This document shows positions 25,001 to 35,133 of a DNA stretch of 64,000 nucleotides, one piece after another. Source of the stretch: Gorsachius magnificus. Its lineage: Eukaryota > Chordata > Aves > Pelecaniformes > Ardeidae. The notes below the pieces were generated by a model that saw only the letters and a program-made list of their open reading frames with translations, was not told the origin of the DNA and did no database searches. Position numbers and translations under genes: made by a program. How positions within the stretch are numbered: the stretch's first letter is position 1; every line of letters begins with the position of its first letter. The stretch lies in the NCBI GenBank assembly GCA_034008185.1, contig CM067082.1:10586984-10650983 (forward strand), given 5' to 3'.

Positions 25001-27087
25001 ACACAGTTGTCTAAATATGCTTTTGTTTATTCAGTCTCTGGATGGTGAGTGCTCTTGTTTTAAAGTTTTTACTGTGTTTCACTGAACCACTAAAAGCTAC
25101 ATTTGGATTGCCTGACTTGAACCCCCTACAACAACAACATTGGCGGCTAAGGCTGAAGTTTGCTTTGTACCTGGTGCATGGGCTGGAGCTATCCTGGCAC
25201 AGGTCACTGCTCCCTGCATGGCCGTCGCAGCAGTGTGGGACTTTCATCTTTTTTTCTTCCCTGGGGGAAACATAGACCATATTGTGCTGCAGCCCAGCCA
25301 AGAGGGGTGAATCACGGCTGCTGATCTTCCGAAAACTGAATAAATCTTCCTTTGGTGCATTTGCTTTGTCACATGGCTACGCATATTTTTCCTTTTTAAG
25401 CCCATGATGCCTGAAATAAACAAGAGTTCAGAAGTCAAACAATCATTTTTTAAAAGTATGAAGCTATTAAGCCAGATACTTCTATCTGATTTTGAAACAG
25501 GACTTAAGTTTTCATGTCTTATTGCTCCTTGACTTTCTTGGAGGAATAAAATAAAACACAACCACCACCAAGCAAAAAAGTAGTGGTGAGATCAGTGAAA
25601 TTAATGAAACCTGATTTCTTATGGATTTGGGTCTTGACTGTAGCTCCTGAGGAGGTGCAAGACATCAGTCAAACTTTTCCCATGATTGGGACACTTACAG
25701 GATCTTTCTCCTACACCAGTTCTCTTGACAGAGAGCAAGAGGAGGGTGAACCTTTTCTGTCCATGAGGGCAATAAACATCTTTTTCCTCTGTTCATTTTT
25801 ATTTTCCCAGAAAACTTCTAGGAACTGAAGAATTTTGACACTTTTCCTGATCGCCTTTCAAATTTGCTGGGATCAGCAATGCATTAAAAATATCGTTAGA
25901 GGCAGGACAGATGAGCAGATGATCACCCTCAACCATGGTCAATGGAGAGCCAGTTAACTTACGAAGCAGCAAGCTCAATTTCAGTGGTTAAAAGTGGAAG
26001 CAAATGAGTAGTCAGAGAGAGGGGCTGCTACGATAGACTTCTAGATTGAAATTCCAGACCTCTTTATGTCATTTAGCACCATGTGAACACTGACCCAATG
26101 GAGACTAGGTCCATGCAGCAAGACCAGTTTCCAAAACCTTCCAGATGGGTGTCTGCCATCCTGGGTTTTAACAGAATCCCACAACTACAACATTCAAACA
26201 TCTACTTTAATAAAACATTCAGACCCTAATTTTAATTTTGAGCATTTTTTGCTTGACGACAAGCCTTTCAGAATTAAAGCAGATATGCCTCAAATTATTT
26301 CAGGTCTTATGTATCGTCAAACATATTGATCTCCTTAATGAACAAACAAACCAAACTCCCCGCCAAACAACAACAACAAAAAACCCACCAAAACCCAAAT
26401 GACATCACTCCTGAATTGAAAATTTCCTATGCTAAGTTCAAGTCTAGAGTCTGGCCAAGTGATGCATCCTTGAAAATAGAGGTTTATATAGAGGAAATGC
26501 AGATGCGCTAGTAAGTTCAGTAGTTCCAAGGGCCTTTTTTTACAGCATCCAACATCTGCAGATTTATTTCCAGCATTTCTCTAACAAGATACTCTTTAGG
26601 AAATTAAGAAATGAAGTATGCTCAGTCAACACTATAAGCCAGCTTTTGAACTTCAACTCAGCAGGCCCATACACGTGCACATCTGCAAACTGTGTCTTAG
26701 AAAAGCTTGCGTAAAGCCATGAATGATGTCTATGTATCTGTTTAGCACGGTGGGGTCTCAGTCCCTCTCCTTCCACTAAATACTGGTCTAATGCTAATAA
26801 ATTCATAACTCAGAGAGGAAAAAAGGTCACAAAACCAGATCTCTCTGCAATTACATTTTCCTATCATGAACAATTAGTAAAAAGCAACCCCTTTCATTTA
26901 CCTGCCAATCCTTTTTGTCTGTCCTTAAAATGCTGATGAAATTGTTCAGCCTGACAGCCCTTCTCATCCTTCAGCAATTTTTTGAAACTCTTACAATAAA
27001 ACATAAAATAAAAATACTTAGTTCTGATGTAGCACTACTCAGCTGGAAAAGCCCAGTGTGCTTTCACCTAGAGAAATAAAAGTAATT

Positions 27088-27184
27088 GTCTGCATTCCAC
27101 AGATAGAAAAATGATGCACACAGAGATCAAATGCCATGTCACAGCCACGAGTGGCAGCTCAAGGACATGATCCCAGTCTACAGG
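27088..27184 (-). repeat. MIR-like SINE fragment (antisense)
   Basis: ATTCCACAGATAGAAAAATG, then GCACACAGAGATCAAATG, TCACAGCCACGAGTGGCAGC and ATGATCCCAGTCTAC parallel the reverse-complement MIR order (CATTTTACAGATGAGGAAAC ... GGCACAGAGAGG ... GTCACACAGC ... GTGGCAGAGC ... CCCAGGCAGTCT). The similarity is old but ordered along about 95 bases. Confidence 0.5.
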
Positions 27185-30100
27185 GCCTTTATTTTGTTCT
27201 CAAACTGCTTCCCAGGTTCAATTTGGCCTAAACCTCCAGTTTTACTGCAGGCAAGAGACATGCTGCTATCAGCATACATTTAGCAGCTTAGGTAGAACCA
27301 GAGATGCGCCTGGGTAATGACACAGCCATATCGTTTCCAGAGGGAAAGAGAAAATATTGAAATGTTTGCAGTGCGGGTTGAGGCTTTATTTCATTCTCTT
27401 TTTATTTTGGAGAGCCTGCTATGCCAGCTGCCCTGCAACATGTTCATTTCTGCAGTATCACGCTCTGATTTTAGTCATTGCTATTTCTCATATTAAAAAA
27501 AAAAATGTATTCAGCTACTATGATTCCTGCTTTGGAAGGACTCTAACTTCTCTTGTTTCAATCACAGAGCACCCCTTCATGATATATTGGCTTTGACTTC
27601 TGCTTTGCAATCCCACTGGCGTGGCCTGCTTTCATGCTAATGTGTTTGCCATGCCCTTCCGAACAATCCTCCAAGGCTTTGGTCAGGGTCAGGAACGCAA
27701 AGATAACCACACACAGGTTTCCTCAATGGCACGGTGTTGGTGGGTACTGCTGGGAGAGCAGCTCCCGTGGGGTCGGCAGTCCTTGCATGACTGTCTCCGG
27801 GAGGAATAAGCCGGCTCCCGTTTGCGCTGCGGGCAAGGGTTAGATTTCCCAGAGGCTCCATTGACAGTTTTCTTATCCATCAGCATTCATAAGGGTTTGA
27901 TATCGTTGGACTCTCCAAAATACGGTCCTTAGAGAAGAATATACTGCTGGGTTTTTATATTCTGTACATGTTTTAAGGGCTCTATTTGAATCTGATCTCT
28001 CCCAACACATGCAGTATTACGCTGCCTATGAACTGAAGGAAGGTTTGTTAAACGAGCATCTCTAACAAAAAACCTCCGTGCAATAAAAATATCAAATTCA
28101 GCACCCCTGCAACAAAAAAAAGAGCATGCCTTCCCTGTCCACAGCCTGCTGCCTCTTGCTGCTGATGAGCATTTTGCCGTTTTTCTCTTTGGAGGATGCA
28201 GAAGTTGCAGGGGAAGAGCCCGTTGCTTGTTGTTGTTACTGTGAGCCTGGAATGCCATTACGTGTTTGCCTGCATGACTCTTGATCTTGCATGACAAAAC
28301 CGAAAAAACAAAGGCAAAACTGAATCAGCAGATTAGTCAGCTTAATCTTGTGTAACTCAATGCTGCTCTTCATTTTCAGTGCTGTTATTTTCAGCTGTCC
28401 TTTGAGATGGCTATTTGAGCTTACCTATCATTCAGACAAACTCCTTGCACAGGGCATTCAAGTAAATAAGATGCAAAATATAAAACTTGGTGGTATGTTT
28501 CTGACGGTTTGATTTAATCTTTTTTGTTTGGCACATACAGTGTTAAGGATGCAAGATCTTAATGTTACCAAAATGTCATTTATAATGAGAACACAATGGG
28601 TTCTCTTTTTGCTATCATATTAATATTGAAAGAATGCAAAAAGAATCTTTTGTTTAAGCCACTATTGCTAGTGCTAAAAGGCTTTTAAACTAATACTGTA
28701 GTTTCTGAGAAGGTTGCTTATGTTTTCTTATCTAATCGTAAATACTAAATGAAGACAAATGCTCAGAGATGCCAGTATTAAAATTGAAATCAGCTGATTC
28801 TTGTATTCAAAACAGTCATAGTGGCCACAGAAATTGTTGATGCAGCTCATGTAGTCCATAAGCCACACTGGTAGATACTGTAGAGCTTAAAAATACAGAA
28901 TTGCAATCAGCATGTTTGCTGGATCTGGATTTTGGTTTTCTGCACATACAGTGATATGGTTTAGATAAGAACATTTTTCTCTGACTGAGAAGTTACCTGA
29001 CTATTCTGTCCCAATAGCACAATCATTTCAAAGATTTGTTTGCAAATCTCAAGTCCAACAGCTGCCTTTGGCAAGTAAAAACACACTGCAGTTTACCATG
29101 TAAGTTCCTTTCAAGCAAATTAGCACCAGTCACAATGTGTGATGTAGGCTTCGGTGTCTAAAATAGAATTTGCCTTCTCCTGTGAGTACATCCTGTACTT
29201 ATGTGATATTAAAAGTGCAAACATGCTGCAGGTTAAAATATATGGTTGTTACATTTCATACAAGGCTGGGTCAGCCGATGGGACTGTCCTGGGAGGACAC
29301 TGGTCCTGGAAGTGAAACTCCTCCTGACTAAACATTTCCCACTGAAGAACAAAGTGATGATGTTGTGTGTCCTTACATAAACAGGGTGGTTTTGTTTTTC
29401 AAAACAAAACTACGGGAGTTCCATCAACAAAAGAAAGTTTACCAAGTTTTAGCACATGAGATACTCCAAGGCCAAAAGCCAAACTCACCCTGCTGAGATT
29501 CTTGTTGATTTGAAGCTCTTTTTATCCTCTAAGCCCAACATTCGACTCAAATGAGAAGAGTCAATGTTCAGAAATATTTGTGGATATTCTAGTACTTAAG
29601 GCCATAAATTTCAATAAACATTTCCCATTCATTTTGTCAGAAGTTATCTGGAAACTACATTATGAAAATGTAGCAACGGCAATTTACTATGTAGATGTTT
29701 TCTCAGGGAATCTCAAACCCAACTGTTTGGGGATCAAATGCCCATGGCTGCCTTATGCCATAGAGTGATCCCATACAGTCAGTTAGGGTAGGAAGGAGGA
29801 TGGGAAGTAATGCTGACTGCTGTGTTTAGCTGAAAGGGATTAATATAACACCAAACCACAAATTTATTCAGAATAGCAATATAGTAGAACAGCATAGCCT
29901 AAGGATATTTTCCTGATGAGTTTTAGCACGCCACTAGTTCTGTTGCTATTTGCTGCCGAGCTGGTGATACTCTCTGTGTTTGTGAAGACACACAAAAAGA
30001 ACAACTATATAGTTTACTAACAAAAGCATGTGTATTTCAATGATTAGACGTTTTAATTAAAACACTAATACCTGTTCTACACCACTTTTATCAGCAGTAA

Positions 30101-33100
30101 TAGCCAAGATGGGAACCTTGAAAGTAAAGAAATGAGTGTAGGTGTAAACCCTTATTTGCAAAGTGGCATCATCTCTTCCACACTTGGGAAGAAAGAAAAA
30201 AACAAATCTGACATGTGAGATCCTGGCATGACTACGTCTGTACTAATCAAGAGGAGTCATCTGCACAGTAGCCATGTGCACGGTGATTTCCTTCTGCAGC
30301 TAACAACTCATTTCACCGCCACACTGACAGGTTGCAAATGGCCCTGGAGGCAGCATGTCCGAGCATGCTTGACAGCGTATTTTGGTGCACAGCCAGGGAC
30401 CCGGGTCAAGCTTGTTTCCAAAAACCAAGAAGCAACCACACCTGAGTTTGTATTTGTGAGCTCTCTATCTATGCAGCAGGCAAGCGTGGCCTGGGGGTGG
30501 TCCTGGGGCTGCCGGCAGCGTAATCACATCCCACGGGAAATCCACCACGGGCTTCAGCACAGCTGAGGCGTTGATACCCTGAAGAGCTGACTTTGCATGA
30601 CTAAAGCGAGACAGCCAAAAATACAGCGCTGCTTTTGGTCAGCAGGGCCACAGCCTCCTGCGTCTGTCTCCGTATCTATAGCAGAAAGATAATCTTGCTG
30701 CTCTCTACCTCACCGCTGCGTGGTTTAAACAGTTAATTGCACTGACGACACGAAGAGCTATGCAAGTGTTCACCTCTGGCACATATCTGTAATGTTTGAA
30801 AGTTCATGATGATGACAACAGTCATCATCACCTGATGACTATTGCTCAGCTCTTGTGAATGAACCGATAATCTAAATATGACTAGAGTACTATAAAATGA
30901 AAAATACCATAGTTGCTATTCAGCTTATTGCAAAACACCTGTGTTAGCAGTTTGCGCTGTCGTCGCTATGTTCTTTGGCCTCTCCTCGAGCACAGTGGCT
31001 ATCACCAATTCTGCAGAAATATTATCAACTTGCTGTAATTAACTCTCCTGTCGGCACTCACAGTAAAAAAGGCCAGGGAATCAAACAGATTTGTCAACTG
31101 ACTCACTGGGTGGGATGGCAAGACAGCACACCTTCCCTGACTGCAATGTATCATCAGTACGGAGCGTGCTTGCCAGGGCTGCTTGGACTCTCCTCGCCCG
31201 TGCCAGCTTGTCCCAGGATGGACACGGAGATGCATTTCACATCAGAATACCAGGAGGAGTGAAAGAAGCATAACTTCTACTGTAAAGCCTTACATGAGAG
31301 AAAGGCTGCGGCACAGCCTCCCCCAGGATCTAGCACAGACTAAGACAGCATTAGAGCAGACGCCGTGAAATATAACTTTCACACTCTGCTGATTATTCTT
31401 TGACATTTGTGAAGTGAAACAGTGATTTCAGTTAGTGACAATTTATAGAGAGGTGCGTCTTACAAATTTAGAAGTGAATCTCAGATACTGATCGCAATTC
31501 AAAACAGGAAACATGGTTAAATCTGAAATCCACTAAAAGCTATCTGAAGCAGTTATATAATGTGACTAGTTTAAATGCAAGCACATTTTTACAGGCCAGC
31601 TGTATCGTTTATTTTTTATTAACATCATATTAGCTAACTAATCTTGCTTCCAGTGAGTTGAAGTGAACATAATCCAAGCCTACAGAGGTCACCCCCATAG
31701 GGTTATTTTCTCTACTAGCATTTGTATAGGGGCAAAGCAGCAAAAGTGAGCACCATATTCTCTTTAATGGAGTTAACAATTCCAAAACTGTCAAAAGGCC
31801 AGACTAATAGGCAATTATGATCAGTAGCTATTGATCTTTCCTTTTCATCTTTAGGCCTTGTGCTGATCTCTTTATTTCCCAGTATTCTCCTGTATTTGTT
31901 CTATTTTTTATATATTTAATATTTTATTTTAGAAGATAATTTTTTTCCTGATGAGGAGACACGGAAGCTTGGCTACTGTTACTCTCTGCTATGCCTAGAT
32001 TTCTCTCACTCTTCACTGCTTTGGTTTCCCTGGCCTGCCTCCTCCCTTTCTTTGTTGAACATGCTCTTCAATTCTGCAGTTTAATTTTTCTCTAAATAGT
32101 ATTAAAGAAATTATGTCTGTAGCAATATGTTTAGCTTTTGTCCACACTCTTTTAGAGTAGGATTTGTTTAGGACAGCAGATAAGGTTATTTTGCAATCCA
32201 AAGACTAGTGCTCAAGCTCAGTACCTTCAGCCTGAAGAGGAACAATTCAACTGTAACAGCAGGAGTACTCAACTACACCAGTTTACCCATCAATGCGATG
32301 GATTTATCCTCACTTGAAATCTGCTGGAGAGGGATCAGGACTCCTCCTAAAGGGAACACCGTAGCTGACCCACAGACCATAGGCCTGGCTCAGGAACGGC
32401 TGTGTGACAGCTCATTATGGATATTCTGCAGGAAATTACAGGGGATGACCACAGAGGTCCTGTTTGGCCCTCGGGCCTTATCCCAGCCCCTCACCCATCC
32501 GGTTTCCATGCAGGCTCTAGGTACACCGAAACAGCCCTTTTTGACGCTACTAACAGCTCTTCTCCTCCCCAAAGCCCCAGACAGTTCTTCACTCTCCTTT
32601 CCATACGGCTTTTGATGCCACCAGCCATTTTTATCTTCTTGATCTCTCTTCCTCCTCCACTGCTCTTATGAACACGATCCTCAACTGATTTTATTCCTAC
32701 CCCTCCAGTCGCTTCTTAGTGCTTCAGGTTTTTTTTACCCAAATCCATTTTTAGTGCAACTCCCACGCGGTTCTTTTCTTGGCTTCCTCCTCCTCCTCTT
32801 GCCTACTCTACCTTTCAGAGTCTCATGACGTTTAACAATCATCTGTACGAGCCCGGAGCTTTGTGCCGGAAAGCCGGATCACGTGAAGCAGCAGCAGCAG
32901 CAACAATCACATGGCCATATGGAGGGCTTCTGCTAAGGCAATGAAATCAAAGAAACATGTTCAGGCAGGACCATTTCTCAGGAGTATTGGTTGTATTTTT
33001 GCTGGCAGAACTGTATGCAAATCACTTTTTATGGGTATACACGAACCAGGTATCTCCTCTTTATGCTTACTCAGGCATCACAGCCTTTTGTTGGTATTTT

Positions 33101-33599
33101 CAACTATTTTTGAGTTGTACAGGCATTTTATTAGAATTACATACCAAAACCATGTAAAAGCCTAAGCGCATCGCAATACAGGAGGAGGTCCTTATACACA
33201 GAACATTAAAGCCTTTGAAATGGATATATCCGTAGAACATTGCTCATTTTCACTTGTTCAGATTTGAGGACATTTACCAGTCCTTAATTTCCCAGCTTCT
33301 GTGGAGAGAATCCCAAATACAAAGAGAAGGAAAACACATAGTATGACTAAATAAATCAGACTGAAACAGCAGATGACCATAATTACTTGAGCCTCCTGAG
33401 ACCCAGCCTTCTTTAGAAAGGCACATATGGGCCCCAAAATCTAAGCTTAAAAAAAAAAAAAAAAAGGAAAAAAAAAGATCTCATTAGCGCTGTCTGTCAG
33501 TTCCCGGAGTTGCACGATGCAGTAACGGATAAAGGATGGTTCAGCTTATTCAGAAATGCTAGTTGAGAGAGGATGCGGGGGGGGGGTCAACAGCACAAA
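27185..33599. other. Intergenic sequence upstream of the ASAP1 CpG island; no gene seen
   Basis: AT-rich until about 33.6 kb. It contains a perfect 10-bp-arm hairpin at 30807-30830, a short CAG run near 32887-32900, A17 at 33449-33465 and G10 at 33577-33586. The open frames (up to 135 codons near 32208-32615) show no recognisable domains. Confidence 0.75.
30807..30830. repeat. Perfect 10-bp inverted repeat with 4-base loop
   Basis: TGATGATGAC-AACA-GTCATCATCA. A further CTGATGACT follows at once. No larger stem extends from it, so it is too short for a microRNA precursor. Confidence 0.9.
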
Positions 33600-34806
33600 G
33601 GGAGGATACCAGGGATGCGGTTGAGGTTTCGGGCCAGCGCCACTGCTGCAGCTTTCTGGGTTGCGCGAGGGCACCGTGGTGACCCGTGCGGCACGGCCAT
33701 GTCACCGGCCATGTGCCGCGCTCCCACCTCTTGGGAAAGGCTGAGGAACAGGATCAGGAATAGGTATCAGGAATAGCCGCTTTCAGGGGCGTCACGGAGC
33801 TGTAGCAGGACTTCTTCTTAAAAATTACCTAAGTATACGGAGGGTAAAGATCTATGCAGTCAGGCTGCTTGGAGCGGTGGCTTGAGGAGCAGCGACGTGG
33901 TGCCTTCACGCCGCACGTCAGGGAGAGCGGGCGGCGCGGCGGCTTGAAGCGCAAGGGCTTCGGCTGCCTGGGCCGGGCTTAAAGAAGGAAAACCAGAAAG
34001 GAACCCGCTCACTCGCCCTTGGCCTCTACCCGCGGCCGGGGCCGGCTGCTGCCCGGGCCGGGGCCCGATCCGCTGCCCGGGAGCGGGCGGGTCCCGGCTG
34101 CCACACGGCTGCCGGCGCGGGAAGCTCGCTCTCCGGGCTGGGGACAGCGCTGGAGCCCAGCACACCCCCCCGGCCTTGTCTGCTTCCCCAAAACCCCTTT
34201 TTTATCATTAAAAAAAACCCCAAGGCGCGCCCCCGCGGGGCCGGGGGGTGCGGGAGGCCGGGGGAGGGGGCGGCGCCGCCGGGGAAGGGGGAGGGGGCGG
34301 CGGCGGCGCCTGCGCAGAGCGCTTCCTCCTTGGGGGGGCGGCCCCCGGGGCGCCGGAGCCGGCGCGGCTGGGCGCGCGCCGCCCCCGCCGCCGCCCCCGG
34401 CCCGGCCCCTCCTCCTTCCCCCCGGCCGGGGGGCGCAGCCGGAGCCCGCACAAGTTAGTGCTCAACTCGGCGGCAGGCGGGAGCGGCGGTTCAGGCGAGG
34501 GGGGCGTGAGGGGGGGTGGGGGGGCGGTGGTCGGCGCGCGGGTGGGGAAAGGGGCCGAGCCCGGCGGGGTGGGGGCTGGCGGGCGCCGCTCCGCTCCCGC
34601 CCTCCCCCGCGCTCGGCGGCGGGGCCGGGCTCTCCAGAGGCGGCCCCGTCCCCGCCCGGGGGGCCCGCCGCCCGGGGCGCTCCCCCCGCGGGGCCGAGCG
34701 GCGCGGGGCCGGGGCGCTGTGCGGGGCCTCTCCCCCCTTCACCTCCGGCCTGGGAGGAGGAGGGGGCGGCCGGGGCAGAGGCTGGGTGTGGAGGGCGAAG
34801 CCTCAG

Positions 34807-34997
34807 CCTCTCTCTGCGGCTCCGCTGCTCTGATGCCGCGGGTCTCTCCTGGCTGCTAACATCTTCCCTCTGCTTTTTTTTTTTTTTCTCTTTTTCTTTT
34901 CTTTTTCTCCCCTCCCCCCCCCAACCCCCCAAAAAACTTGGCTTCCCCTCCCCGGATCTGTGTGCTCGGCTCCTTCTGGGCTGTACCGGTGGGGTAG
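34807..34997 (+). promoter_or_regulatory. ASAP1: AG-free pyrimidine-rich zone ending in TAG: possible alternative 3' splice site
   Basis: No AG dinucleotide occurs between about 34807 and the TAG at 34995-34997, five bases before the ASAP1 start codon. Within the zone are a branch-point-like TGCTAAC (about 34853-34859) and a long polypyrimidine tract (about 34874-34929). The reading frame is open across the presumed junction. This is what a distant-branch-point acceptor would look like, and mammalian ASAP1 has an isoform with residues before MPDQ. It may equally be ordinary 5' leader sequence. The sequence pattern is seen directly; use as a splice site is inference. Confidence 0.35.
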
Positions 34998-35001
34998 GAT
35001 C

Positions 35002-35127
35002 ATGCCGGACCAGATCACCGTGTCGGAGTTCATCGCCGAGACCACAGAGGATTACAACTCCCCGACCACCTCCAGCTTCACCACCCGGCTGCAGAACTGC
35101 AGAAACACGGTCACGCTGCTGGAAGAG
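35002..35127 (+). CDS. ASAP1: ASAP1 first coding exon (partial gene, N-terminal 42 codons)
   Basis: The exon encodes 42 residues beginning MPDQITVSEF and ending NTVTLLEE. I recognise these as the N-terminus of ASAP1, an Arf GTPase-activating protein with BAR, PH, ArfGAP, ankyrin-repeat and SH3 domains. Known family role: it stimulates GTP hydrolysis on Arf1/Arf5 at phosphoinositide membranes and works with Src/FAK/Crk-family partners at focal adhesions and podosomes. This exon supplies only the leading edge of the BAR region. The match to mammalian ASAP1 is near-identical as I recall it (T for S at residue 6 and Q for H at residue 31); ASAP2 differs far more. The start is the ATG at 35002, with A at -3. 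It lies at the 3' end of a CpG island, and the exon ends GAA-GAG before a GTAAAT donor, in phase 0. The next residues expected in the family (ALDQDR...) were not found in this window, so the following intron is longer than 28 kb. In mammals an isoform has about 20 extra residues before MPDQ; no equivalent is visible here. Confidence 0.95.
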
Positions 35128-35133
35128 GTAAAT
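35128..35133 (+). other. ASAP1: Splice donor of the first ASAP1 coding exon
   Basis: GAG|GTAAAT follows codon 42. It matches the vertebrate 5' splice-site consensus at most positions and falls exactly where similarity to ASAP1 stops. The open frame then runs into proline- and pyrimidine-rich low-complexity sequence. Confidence 0.9.

Larger units (their letters stand above)
19916..27087. other. Intergenic sequence; no gene seen
   Basis: AT-rich, with no gene call. It includes a 20-bp tandem duplication at 21551-21590, a MIR-like remnant at 22029-22094 and an AT-rich stretch with homeodomain-type cores at about 22400-22460. No frame resembles exons of ADCY8, the neighbour that lies upstream of ASAP1 in mammals. 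Confidence 0.75.

Noticed and set aside
1448..33600. Exons of ADCY8 or another upstream neighbour
   Set aside because: None of the open frames resembles adenylyl cyclase or any other recognisable protein.
34960..35001. In-frame upstream extension of ASAP1 beginning at GTG
   Set aside because: GTG is not a normal vertebrate start, the extension has no similarity I recognise to the mammalian N-terminal extension, and the ATG at 35002 matches the conserved start.
34019..35131. 370-codon plus-strand open frame across the CpG island
   Set aside because: Gly/Arg/Pro/Ala-rich composition from GC-rich DNA, and it overlaps the true ASAP1 exon in the wrong frame. No domain.
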